The position numbers were made by a program, and so were the translations under genes. Below are positions 8,630 to 16,646 of a stretch of DNA of 64,000 nucleotides, piece after piece; position 1 is the first letter of the stretch; each line of letters begins with the position of its first letter. A model generated the notes under the pieces. That model had not been told where the DNA came from. It saw only the letters and a program-made list of their open reading frames with translations, and did no database searches. The DNA is from Halalkalibacter hemicellulosilyticusJCM 9152 (GTDB lineage: Bacteria; Bacillota; Bacilli; Bacillales; Bacillaceae_D): positions 112,055 to 176,054 of the forward strand of contig NZ_BAUU01000005.1 of NCBI RefSeq assembly GCF_000513115.1, written 5' to 3'.

Positions 8630-10375
8630 TTGCGTAAATCAATTGCGAATCGAATATTATTTATACTGATTTTCTTATCGTTTCTTTTTACGCTGAATAC
8701 GACATTAAGTGGGATCACGAATTCACAAGTGCAGCTTTCGGCAAACTTGATTTCTGATTCTTTTATTAACTTAGAGTATGAACAGGTAAAGCTTGCTAAG
8801 GAAATGGGGCAGTTAGAATTAGCCGTTCAAAGGTATGTATTAGATGAGGATTCAAACAATGCATCGATATCTGATCTGATGTTAACAAGTATTGAACAAA
8901 CGACTACTAGTAAGAATGAAATCGCTGACATCACTGCGGATTTTTCTCAAAAGGCGATGAATCAAGATCTTCAAGAAGCTTATGCTCCTTATCAGGAAAA
9001 TTTAGAAGCATACTTAGAACAAGCGACTCAGATTGCTGAATTCATCAGGCAAGGGGATAGACAAGCGGTAGATGGAAGTTATGCAGCATTTGAAACGACA
9101 GCAAATGAAATTATGACGACGGAAAATCATTTCCAGACAGTGCTAGATGGAAGCATTGATCATGAGGTGCAACTAATTAATTCACGGGTGAATCGTTCGA
9201 CGGCAATTATTATGTCCATGGCTGCGGTTTTTATCGTGTCAGTTGCAGTTGCTTTCTGGTTGTCAGTGAAATCGATTATTCAACCTTTGAAAAAGGTAAA
9301 TGGAAATCTTGGGGGAATTATTGACAAGCTAGAACGTAGTGAAGGTGATTTAACAGTACGAATTGAAAATCGTTCTAAAGATGAAATCGGACAAATTGTT
9401 ATCGGAATTAACCGCTTTTTGGATACGTTGCAAAACGCGATGGTTTCAATCAAATCGGGCTCGCATTTAATAAAGAAATCTACAGAAACAATAGAAGTGA
9501 ATATTACAGGTAGTAAGGATTCGACTTCGACTATTTCAGCTTCCTTAAATGAATTATCGGCAAGTATGGAGGAAGTTAGTAGCACATTACAAACAATTGA
9601 TTATGGAGCTCAAGAGGTTCTTACTGAAGCGAATGAAATCGCAGCTGATGCACAATCGAATTCAGTTCAGGTTGACAGTATCGTTGAACGTGCGGATCAA
9701 GTTCGTACGAAATCAAATGAAAGTAAGCAACAAACCGAAAAGATTATTGCGGATATTCAAGAAACGATGGAAACGTCCATTAAAAATAGTCGTTCTGTAG
9801 AAAGAATTAATGAACTAACAGCCAATATTTTAGAGATCTCATCTCAGACGAACTTGTTAGCTTTAAATGCATCAATTGAAGCTTCAAGAGCGGGTAATGC
9901 AGGCAAAGGCTTTGCTGTTGTTGCTGAAGAGATACGGAAGTTGGCGGAGAGTACACAAGAAACAGCGAATGATATTCAAACGATAAGTACATTAGTAACA
10001 AAATCGGTAGATGAACTAGTCGGGAATGCGAATGAAATTATAGCTTACATAACTGATAAGGTATTAACTGATTACGATGGTTTTGTTGATGTTGCGAATG
10101 TTTATAAGAAGGATGCTGACAATATGAGTGAGATGCTCGATCATTTTAGCTCTAAGGCAGCAGATTTAAAGCGTATTTCGACTAGTATGGCTGAAGGAAT
10201 ACAAGGTATAACGTCAGCAGTAGAGGAAAGTGTAAATGTGGTGATACATTCTAGTGAAAATACCAATAGCCTGCTTGAATCGATTACACATATTGCGAAT
10301 GAGGCTGAGCGAAACAGCGAAATTGTTAATGACTTAAATAGTGAAGTGAATCAGTTTAAGAAAGTTGAATCCTAA
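8630..10375 (+). CDS. Methyl-accepting chemotaxis protein
   Basis: A chemoreceptor of about 581 residues. One membrane helix near residues 8-28, an extracytoplasmic helical domain of about 160 residues (four-helix-bundle type), a second helix near 190-212, a HAMP domain to about 270, then the long cytoplasmic coiled coil. The hairpin tip [21 protein letters not shown], which binds CheA/CheW, and the following [14 protein letters not shown] are well kept. It transmits ligand binding outside the cell to the flagellar motor. The TTG at 8630 is preferred because TAGGAG ends at 8620, 9 bases upstream; TTG 8621 would touch the ribosome site. It is a single gene with no chemotaxis genes beside it, and the ligand is unknown. 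Confidence 0.92.
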   Translation: MRKSIANRILFILIFLSFLFTLNTTLSGITNSQVQLSANLISDSFINLEYEQVKLAKEMGQLELAVQRYVLDEDSNNASISDLMLTSIEQTTTSKNEIADITADFSQKAMNQDLQEAYAPYQENLEAYLEQATQIAEFIRQGDRQAVDGSYAAFETTANEIMTTENHFQTVLDGSIDHEVQLINSRVNRSTAIIMSMAAVFIVSVAVAFWLSVKSIIQPLKKVNGNLGGIIDKLERSEGDLTVRIENRSKDEIGQIVIGINRFLDTLQNAMVSIKSGSHLIKKSTETIEVNITGSKDSTSTISASLNELSASMEEVSSTLQTIDYGAQEVLTEANEIAADAQSNSVQVDSIVERADQVRTKSNESKQQTEKIIADIQETMETSIKNSRSVERINELTANILEISSQTNLLALNASIEASRAGNAGKGFAVVAEEIRKLAESTQETANDIQTISTLVTKSVDELVGNANEIIAYITDKVLTDYDGFVDVANVYKKDADNMSEMLDHFSSKAADLKRISTSMAEGIQGITSAVEESVNVVIHSSENTNSLLESITHIANEAERNSEIVNDLNSEVNQFKKVES

Positions 10376-10492
10376 CGAAAGGCACTGAAAAGTTTTGTTT
10401 TTTATTTTTTAGGTGGCTTTTGAGCAATGAGCGAAACCGTTGCCTGTTGATATGAGTGGGTTTCTCGTTTCAAGCGAGCAATGGATGAAGCG

Positions 10493-10585
10493 GGTGGTGT
10501 GGCTTCGTACGTTACAGGAACATTCAGATCAACTCAAAACCATTGTAACGTCTGTCTAAGACGCACGCTACCACCTTTTTCTTAG
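10493..10585 (+). repeat. Dispersed hairpin repeat, copy C, likely terminator
   Basis: Left arm GGTGGTGTGGCTTCGTACG (from 10493, ending in GTTAC at 10515) pairs imperfectly with right arm GTAACGTCTGTC... ending ACGCTACCACC at 10575, followed by TTTTTCTT. The paired ends and T-run give it terminator form downstream of the chemoreceptor gene. Confidence 0.6.
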
Positions 10586-10590
10586 CTTCC

Positions 10591-10915
10591 TTTGTCTCTC
10601 TCCGATGGATAGAAGAGTGGTGGACGGAGATGGGGCGTATAGGACACGTGCTGTATGCGGTTCCTCATTCCGCTATTTTTCATTTATTTCACTTTTTCAT
10701 GTTGTTACGGTTCCTCATTCCCTTATTTCGGCTTTTATGGCTCCTTTTGGCCTTATTTAGCTCAAATAGAGGCATGAGGATTCTCTTTTCTTCTCAGGAA
10801 GCGACGTTTCCCCAATTTAAAGGAATGAGGAATCCCTTTGTCATTTGTGTGCTACTTTTGTCTCTTCGATGGACAGCAAAGGCGGTGGTAGGGGGCACAT
10901 AAGTCACGCGCTGTA
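10591..10915 (+). repeat. Imperfect direct repeat pair with inverted GGAATGAGG motifs
   Basis: Copy one is 10591-10655 and copy two is 10857-10915; both have TTTGTCTC, CGATGGA, a G-rich centre with GGTGG, and a CACG/CGCGCTGTA end. Between them lie inverted GGTTCCTCATTCC/GGAATGAGGAATCC motifs. The arrangement resembles a small decayed element with terminal repeats, but no transposase is present. Confidence 0.45.
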
Positions 10916-11100
10916 AAAGATAAGGGAGTATAAAATCGAGGAAGAAATGCGGGAAAAGCATAGAGGGTGTTGGCAAACTCAAAGGAGAGCGTCGCCTTCG
11001 TACGACGCTTAGAGCTTCTTCTGTGAGCACTAGAATTAACATTCTTTTTCTTGATCCTGTATAATACTCACTACATAACTTATGAGAGGTGGCAATTTAA

Positions 11101-11340
11101 GTGAGTAAACAAGTGATCGTCTATTCAGCTGATGGCTGTGTAGAATGTACGTATGTGAAACAAATGCTAGAGAATGAAGGGATTGCTTTTGAAGTAAGGG
11201 ATGTACTAAAGAATCGTGAGTATCAAAAGGAAGTTGAAAAGTTTGGGTTTATGGGAATCCCTGTTACGGTGTTGGGTGATAGAGCAGTGAAAGGGTTTAA
11301 TCCTGACTTAAAGGAAATTGTAGAGTTAGCTAAAGGATAA
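11101..11340 (+). CDS. Glutaredoxin-family (NrdH-like) thiol protein
   Basis: A 79-residue thioredoxin-fold protein with the redox pair Cys13 and Cys16 in CVEC, the cis-proline strand GIPVTVLGD and a C-terminal helix. Length and layout match small glutaredoxin/NrdH proteins, which reduce disulfides in the cytoplasm using thioredoxin reductase or bacillithiol. GTG is the start, with GAGAGGTGG ending about 8 bases upstream. It has its own hairpin terminator, so it looks monocistronic. The partner is unknown; a disulfide-reductase-like flavoprotein is encoded about 4.5 kb upstream but nothing links them directly. Confidence 0.88.
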   Translation: MSKQVIVYSADGCVECTYVKQMLENEGIAFEVRDVLKNREYQKEVEKFGFMGIPVTVLGDRAVKGFNPDLKEIVELAKG

Positions 11341-11365
11341 AGACACTTATTAGTATGTTACATGG

Positions 11366-11403
11366 CCCTTCATGTAAGGTAGTCCCTTTCATGAAGGGTT
11401 TAA
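11366..11403 (+). terminator. Hairpin terminator after the glutaredoxin gene
   Basis: Arms CCCTTCATG (11366-11374) and CATGAAGGG (11390-11398) followed by a short TTT. Confidence 0.6.
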
Positions 11404-11431
11404 AGTGATGGAGAAAAGGTGGTGAGGAGAA

Positions 11432-12910
11432 ATGAAGAAACGTCAGGCGTTTAATCCATATTTACCGAGCTTTGAGTATATTCCAGATGGCGAACCTTAT
11501 GTATTTAATGACCGACTGTATGTTTATGGATCACATGATCGGTTTAATGGGAAGCTTTTCTGTTTAAATGATTATGTTTGCTGGTCTGCACCTGTAGATG
11601 ATTTAAGTGCTTGGCGATATGAAGGGACAATTTATCGAAAAAAACAAGACCCGATGAATCGACTAGGCTTGTATCAAATGTTTGCACCTGATGTAGCGAG
11701 AGGGGCAGATGGAAGGTATTACTTATATTATACGTTAGGTTTTCGAAGTGTGATTGGGGTAGCTGTGTGTGATGAGCCTGCTGGTGAGTATGAGTTTTAT
11801 GGGTATGTCAGCCATAGAACCGATGGTCGGAAATTATCAGAAGAGTGGGGAGCTCCTTATTTATTTGATCCTGCTATCTTTGTTGATGATGATGGGAGAG
11901 TCTACTTATATTATGGTTTTGCACCGAAGAAGCCTGTTCCGTTTTTTCTTACAGGCTGGAAGAAGAAGGCCTTTAATGGAGGATATGTTATTGAGCTTGA
12001 TTCTGATATGAAAACTGCTATATCAGAGCCTAAATTAATTTTTTCAAAAGTCGGTCATGCAGAGGGTACGGGATTTGAAGGACATGAATTTTTTGAAGCA
12101 AGTTCAATGAGGAAAATAAACGATACGTACTATTTTATTTATTCCTCGATAAATGGTCATGAGCTTTGTTATGCAACGAGTAAAAGTCCAACTCGTGATT
12201 TTGTTTATGGGGGAACGATTATTAGTAATGGGGATTTATACATTAATGGCTCAAAGAAGGACCAAGACGCGTTAAATTATATCGGGAATAACCATGGAAG
12301 TATTGTTGAAGTTGAAGGGCGATGGTATGTATTTTATCATCGACAAACGAATCGTCATCATTATTCAAGGCAAGCGGCTGCGGAGCGTATTGAAATAGAA
12401 GATGATGGTTCTATTGAGCAGGTAGAAATGACAAGTTGTGGTCTAAATCAAGGTCCTTTACGTGGGGAAGGTAAATATGAGGCAAGGATAGCTTGTCACT
12501 TAATGTCGCGTAATGGAGCAGGTCGGTATGGCGTTTATTTTGGTCATGTGACTTTTAAAGACCACCCTTATTTTACCCAAAGTGGTAAGGATCGTGAAAG
12601 TCGGTCAACACAATATATAGCAAATATGAGAGATGGTGCGAAAGCAGGGTTTAAATATTTTCAACTAGATCATTTAAAAGAAATCTCTGTAAAGGTTTGT
12701 GGTCAGGCAGTTGGATTTATATATGTGTCAGATTCAATGGATGGGGAACCATTCGCGAAAATAGAAATTGAACCAAGTAAAGAATATCGCCAATTTCGTA
12801 CGAATACAAAAGTTGAAAATGGAGTGAAGGCGCTGTATTTTACCTTCAAAGGAGAAGGTGCGCTCGACTTTCATTCATTTGAGTTAATAGCATTGGAGGC
12901 CTCCTGCTAG
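11432..12910 (+). CDS. Glycoside hydrolase family 43 enzyme, cytoplasmic
   Basis: A 492-residue protein with the five-blade propeller of GH43 in residues 1-320 and a beta-sandwich of about 150 residues at the C terminus. The general base is the Asp of IPDGEPYVF (about Asp19), the pKa-tuning Asp is in LFDPAIFVDDDG, and the acid Glu is in GHEFFEASSM. There is no signal peptide, so it acts on imported oligosaccharides. GH43 enzymes release arabinofuranose, xylose or galactose; which applies here cannot be decided. ATG 11432 has a GGTGGTGAGGAG ribosome site. It lies convergent with the UDP-galactopyranose mutase gene and is separated from it by a shared hairpin. Confidence 0.87.
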   Translation: MKKRQAFNPYLPSFEYIPDGEPYVFNDRLYVYGSHDRFNGKLFCLNDYVCWSAPVDDLSAWRYEGTIYRKKQDPMNRLGLYQMFAPDVARGADGRYYLYYTLGFRSVIGVAVCDEPAGEYEFYGYVSHRTDGRKLSEEWGAPYLFDPAIFVDDDGRVYLYYGFAPKKPVPFFLTGWKKKAFNGGYVIELDSDMKTAISEPKLIFSKVGHAEGTGFEGHEFFEASSMRKINDTYYFIYSSINGHELCYATSKSPTRDFVYGGTIISNGDLYINGSKKDQDALNYIGNNHGSIVEVEGRWYVFYHRQTNRHHYSRQAAAERIEIEDDGSIEQVEMTSCGLNQGPLRGEGKYEARIACHLMSRNGAGRYGVYFGHVTFKDHPYFTQSGKDRESRSTQYIANMRDGAKAGFKYFQLDHLKEISVKVCGQAVGFIYVSDSMDGEPFAKIEIEPSKEYRQFRTNTKVENGVKALYFTFKGEGALDFHSFELIALEASC

Positions 12911-12952
12911 GTCTCATCAAGAGAAAAAAGACGAGATAACGTAAAAGCGAGG

Positions 12953-13089
12953 CTGGGACAAAACAAAAGTGTTTAGCTGAGAATCCGAACATTTAGATAA
13001 CGTAGCGAAGTATATTTCAGGAGTGGTGAATGTGCTCCACTCTAGATTTATTCGGTATTTCACTTATGAAAATACTTTTGTCCCAGCCC
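12953..13089 (+). terminator. Long-range bidirectional hairpin between convergent genes
   Basis: GGCTGGGACAAAA at 12953 pairs with TTTTGTCCCAGCC ending at 13089, the widespread Bacillus/Staphylococcus 'ggctgggacaaaa' element, with about 95 bases between the arms that contain a further GAGTGG/CCACTC pairing. It separates convergent GH43 and glf genes. Confidence 0.6.
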
Positions 13090-13126
13090 CATTTGTTTTT
13101 CTTTTTCGATCTTACCTTTCATCTTG

Positions 13127-14233
13127 TTAATAAGTGATAAATTCCTTTTGTACGGTTGTTAAAGCAGCAGCGATCACTTGATGCATGTCATAGTATTTAT
13201 AGGTCGCAAGTCGACCGCCGAAAATGACATTTGTTTCTTTGTCGGCTAATGCTTTGTATTTTCGGTATATCTCGTTATTGTGGGCATCATTAATAGGGTA
13301 ATAAGGTGTATCGCCAGGCTCCCATTCTTTCGGGTATTCCTCTGTAATGACAGTTGTGTTTTGTGTACCAAATTCAAAGTGTTTATGCTCAATAATTCTT
13401 GTGTAAGATGTTTCTCTATCGGTATAGTTAATAACGGCATTCCCTTGATAATTCTCTATGTCCTTTAACACTTTCGTTTCAAAGTGCAAGCTACGGTAGT
13501 CTAACACACCATACTGGTAGTCATAATATTGGTCAATCATCCCGGTAAAGACAACTTTATGTGCTAATGGTTCTAATTCATTTCTATTTTGAAAAAAGTC
13601 GATGTTTAATTTAACGTCGATCCCTTCTAGCATTTTTTCAATGATAGAAGTGTAGCCCCCGATAGGAATTCCTTGAAAGCGATCATTGAAATAATTATTG
13701 TCATACGTAAAGCGAACAGGAAGCCTTTTAATAATAAAGGCTGGAAGCTCAGTCGCGGCTCGTCCCCATTGCTTTTCCGTGTAGCCTTTAATGAGCTTTT
13801 TATAAATGTCCGTACCGACTAGAGAAATGGCTTGCTCTTCTAAATTGCTAGGATCTGTTATTTTAGCAGCTTCCCGCTGCTCTTTGATTTTTTGTTTTGC
13901 TTCAGCAGGAGTCGTTACACCCCAAAGCTTATTAAATGTATTCATATTAAAAGGGAGATTGTATAGTTCCCCTTTATAATTTGCGATAGGAGAATTGGTG
14001 TAGCGATTAAATTCAGCGAATTGATTAATGTAGTCCCAAGTGGCTTTGTCATTTGTATGGAAAATATGTGCGCCATACTTATGTACATGAATATCCTCGA
14101 TTTTCTCAGTATACACATTGCCTCCGATATGATCACGCTTGTCTATGACGAGGCATGACTTTCCTCTCTTTGTAGCTTCATATGCGAATACGGAACCGAA
14201 TAATCCAGCTCCGATAATTAAATAATCATACAT
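13127..14233 (-). CDS. glf: UDP-galactopyranose mutase
   Basis: A 368-residue flavoenzyme that converts UDP-galactopyranose to UDP-galactofuranose in the cytoplasm, supplying galactofuranose for surface glycans. It begins MYDYLIIGAGLFGSVFA, the FAD-binding motif, followed by DKRDHIGGNVYTE and the HKYGAHIFHT segment characteristic of the family; the substrate-binding Arg-rich RLPVRFTYDNNYFND and the C-terminal GGRLATYKYYDMHQVI are present. Length matches bacterial enzymes. Translation from ATG at 14233 has AAGGAG 8 bases upstream; longer frames do not. The gene stands alone and is divergent from a LysR regulator. No galactofuranosyltransferase is adjacent, but a GT2 enzyme is encoded 1.4 kb away. 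Confidence 0.95.
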   Translation of the reverse strand: MYDYLIIGAGLFGSVFAYEATKRGKSCLVIDKRDHIGGNVYTEKIEDIHVHKYGAHIFHTNDKATWDYINQFAEFNRYTNSPIANYKGELYNLPFNMNTFNKLWGVTTPAEAKQKIKEQREAAKITDPSNLEEQAISLVGTDIYKKLIKGYTEKQWGRAATELPAFIIKRLPVRFTYDNNYFNDRFQGIPIGGYTSIIEKMLEGIDVKLNIDFFQNRNELEPLAHKVVFTGMIDQYYDYQYGVLDYRSLHFETKVLKDIENYQGNAVINYTDRETSYTRIIEHKHFEFGTQNTTVITEEYPKEWEPGDTPYYPINDAHNNEIYRKYKALADKETNVIFGGRLATYKYYDMHQVIAAALTTVQKEFITY

Positions 14234-14501
14234 GCGAATGTCTCCTTTATGTTCTGGTTGAATAGTTTGCATTTGTTTGCACATTTTCATTTCTTTCTTA
14301 TTATATCAAATATCCTTTTGTTTAAAATACAAGCTTATTTACGTTTCACACGTAATCTAATAGAACCTTACGTTAGCAAAAGTTTAAGCTTTCGTAGCGA
14401 CCGTACAAAGAGCGACTATGGAAATAACAGGAAAGTAGTTTGATATAAAGGAAGTACGGTGCTATACTAGCTTTACTAGCATAGGATGTGTATATGGCGT
14501 T

Positions 14502-15386
14502 ATGAATATCGAAGTGTTGCAACATTTTATAAAAGTTTACGAAAAGAAAAGCGTGAATTCAGCGGCAAAGGAATTGTTTATTACACCACAAGGATTAAGT
14601 AAAACAATTAAACAATTGGAGATGGATTTGGAAGCAGAGCTTTTCACGAGAGGACCGCGCGGAATGGAAGCGACCGAGTGTGGAGAACTTTTGCATGCGC
14701 GTGCAAGGCATATATGTTACTTAGTGGAAGATATAAAGAAAGAAATTAGTATTATTAGTGGAAAAAAAGGTGTTTTAAATGTTGTGATTTCTTATTCAGC
14801 AATGACGATTATGCCTGTTGATATTGTGTATCGTTTTACGGAATTAAACCCTGAGATTACTCTGAAGTTAAGGGAAGTTCCAGATGAATATCCGATTGAG
14901 AGTATGCTCGAAGAAGAGGTTGATGTTGGATTGATTGTCGGGGACGGTGCGGATATTATTGATTGTGAGTATGAATTAATTGGTCATGGAGAAGTCGTTG
15001 TTGTGGTATCAAATGAACATCAGCTAGCTCAAAAAGACGAGGTGTCATTATGGGAATTAAATAAGGAAACACTAGTCATAAAGGCACCAGTTAAAGGGAA
15101 AGAGAATGTATTTGTTGAAAAATGCTTAGAGTTTGGATTTACGCCAAATGTGAAGCATGAATTTGGAAATGTATTAACAGCTCACAGGTTGTGTCAATTA
15201 CAAGGGTTAGTGGCGATTTCGAACGACTTTACAGAGAATTCTCTCCAGAATGAGTGTATAAAGGTACTTAAATTAAAGGAAAAGATACCTCAAAATGTAT
15301 ATTTGATTACTAGAAAAAGAGGGATGCAATCTAATACGGTATTAAGCTTTCAAACGTACATACGAGAAATGAGTCAGTCGTTATGA
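14502..15386 (+). CDS. LysR-family transcriptional regulator
   Basis: A 294-residue regulator. Residues 1-60 form the LysR winged helix (LQHFIKVYEKKSVNSAAKEL with a following TPQGLSKTIKQLE recognition helix), then a linker helix and the periplasmic-binding-like effector domain, beginning LNVVISYSAMTIMPVDIV. The effector is unknown. The ATG at 14502 is the only start giving the full DNA-binding domain, although the ribosome site is weak. It is transcribed away from glf across a 268-base gap, the usual arrangement of a LysR protein and its target, so control of glf is possible; the downstream glycosyltransferase is another candidate. Confidence 0.9.
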   Translation: MNIEVLQHFIKVYEKKSVNSAAKELFITPQGLSKTIKQLEMDLEAELFTRGPRGMEATECGELLHARARHICYLVEDIKKEISIISGKKGVLNVVISYSAMTIMPVDIVYRFTELNPEITLKLREVPDEYPIESMLEEEVDVGLIVGDGADIIDCEYELIGHGEVVVVVSNEHQLAQKDEVSLWELNKETLVIKAPVKGKENVFVEKCLEFGFTPNVKHEFGNVLTAHRLCQLQGLVAISNDFTENSLQNECIKVLKLKEKIPQNVYLITRKRGMQSNTVLSFQTYIREMSQSL

Positions 15387-15517
15387 TAGGGATCACCTTC
15401 ATACGGCTTTTTATATCTTAACAAAGTTTTAAGTTTGTTATGAAATTGTAAAAAAGAAGGGTAATAAACATAAAAAGCTAAGAAAGTCTCTATCTTAAGT
15501 GATAAAGGGGTTGTAAA

Positions 15518-15565
15518 ATGAATGAAGAAGGTGTAGAAATGTTTCTTAGTTTAGTAAGAGCCTGA
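15518..15565 (+). CDS. Possible 15-residue leader peptide
   Basis: A short frame, MNEEGVEMFLSLVRA, preceded by AAAGGGG at a plausible distance and ending 30 bases before the glycosyltransferase gene. It could be a leader or chance; no attenuator hairpin is obvious after it. Confidence 0.2.
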   Translation: MNEEGVEMFLSLVRA

Positions 15566-15594
15566 AAAGGACGAAATGTAAAGGTAGTGTGCAT

Positions 15595-16611
15595 ATGAAA
15601 CTATTATCAGTAGTTATACCGTGCTATAATTCAGCAGAGTATATGAGGCATTGTATTGAATCTCTTTTGCCTGGAGGAGAAAATGTAGAGATTCTGATAG
15701 TGAATGATGGCTCAATGGATCAAACAGCTGCGATTGCAGATGAGTATGCGAAACGCTATCCAACGATCATCAAAACGATACATCAGGAAAATGGGGGGCA
15801 TGGTGAGGCTGTTAATGCCGGTATCAGACATGCAACTGGGTTGTACTTTAAAGTGGTTGATAGTGATGATTGGGTCGATATTAGAGCCTATTTGAAATTA
15901 CTAGACACTCTTCAAAGTCTTGTAGAAAAAGAGAAGAAAGTTGATATGATTGTCAGTAATTTCGTTTACGAAAAGGAAGGCGCCACTTATAAAAAGATTA
16001 TAAAATATGATAAGGTTCTTCCAGAAGGTAAAGTGTTTACTTGGAATGAGATGAAGAAGTTTCCGAAAGGGAAATATATCTTGATGCATTCCATCATCTA
16101 TCGAACTCAGCTGTTAAGAGAGTGTGAGCTAGAGCTACCGAAGCATACGTTTTACGTAGACAATATATACGTGTATACACCTCTTCCATATGTAAAGACT
16201 ATCTATTATGTGAATGTTGATTTCTATCGATATTATATTGGACGAGAAGGACAATCCGTTCAGGAAAGCATCATGATTAAAAGGGTCGACCAACATATTA
16301 AAGTGAATAAACTTCTTATTGAGTCAGTACAGATCCATGAAGTTGAAGATGAGAACCTTCGACATTATCTGTTAAAGCATTTAGAAATTGTAACGGTTAT
16401 TTCAACCTTCCTGTTAATTAAGTCTGGGACAAAGGAAAACCTTCGTAAGAAAAAGGAGCTTTGGAAGTATATAAAAGAGCAGGATACACGTTTGTATGGC
16501 TATTTAAAATATGGCTTATTAGGGCCAATTGTTCATCTCCCCGGTCGTCCAGGTCGGATGGTTTCGGTTGGGGTTTATAAAGTTTCCAAAAAATTAATTG
16601 GGTTTAATTAA
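15595..16611 (+). CDS. Glycosyltransferase family 2
   Basis: A 338-residue cytoplasmic glycosyltransferase of GT-A fold. It opens LLSVVIPCYNSAEYMRHCIESL, contains the nucleotide-binding VNDGSMD strand and the metal-binding DSDDW (DxD) motif after HGEAVNAGIRHATG, all standard for family 2. The C-terminal 150 residues are helical and lack clear membrane spans. It transfers a sugar from a nucleotide donor to an acceptor in wall or capsule glycan synthesis; the sugar is not predictable. ATG 15595 is chosen with AAAGGT about 10 bases upstream; GTG 15589 is in frame but less well placed. The GH3 gene starts 35 bases after its stop, so they may share a transcript. Confidence 0.88.
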   Translation: MKLLSVVIPCYNSAEYMRHCIESLLPGGENVEILIVNDGSMDQTAAIADEYAKRYPTIIKTIHQENGGHGEAVNAGIRHATGLYFKVVDSDDWVDIRAYLKLLDTLQSLVEKEKKVDMIVSNFVYEKEGATYKKIIKYDKVLPEGKVFTWNEMKKFPKGKYILMHSIIYRTQLLRECELELPKHTFYVDNIYVYTPLPYVKTIYYVNVDFYRYYIGREGQSVQESIMIKRVDQHIKVNKLLIESVQIHEVEDENLRHYLLKHLEIVTVISTFLLIKSGTKENLRKKKELWKYIKEQDTRLYGYLKYGLLGPIVHLPGRPGRMVSVGVYKVSKKLIGFN

Positions 16612-16646
16612 TAGAGATACTCTTAACTTACAAAAGAGGAATAGAA

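Larger units (their letters stand above)
10376..11100. other. Gene-free region rich in repeats
   Basis: About 725 bases without a supportable gene. It contains a copy of the dispersed hairpin repeat (10493-10585), an imperfect direct repeat of about 60 bases at 10591-10655 and 10857-10915 (both start TTTGTCTC and end near CGCTGTA), two copies of GGTTCCTCATTCC (10659-10671, 10709-10721), and an inverse copy GGAATGAGGAATCC (10822-10835). Open frames of 80-90 codons here have no ribosome site and are made of the repeats. Confidence 0.6.

Noticed and set aside
10630..11042. Open frames of 80-90 codons on both strands in the repeat region
   Set aside because: They consist of repeats, have odd residue composition (runs of Leu, Phe, Ser), and lack ribosome sites and family motifs.
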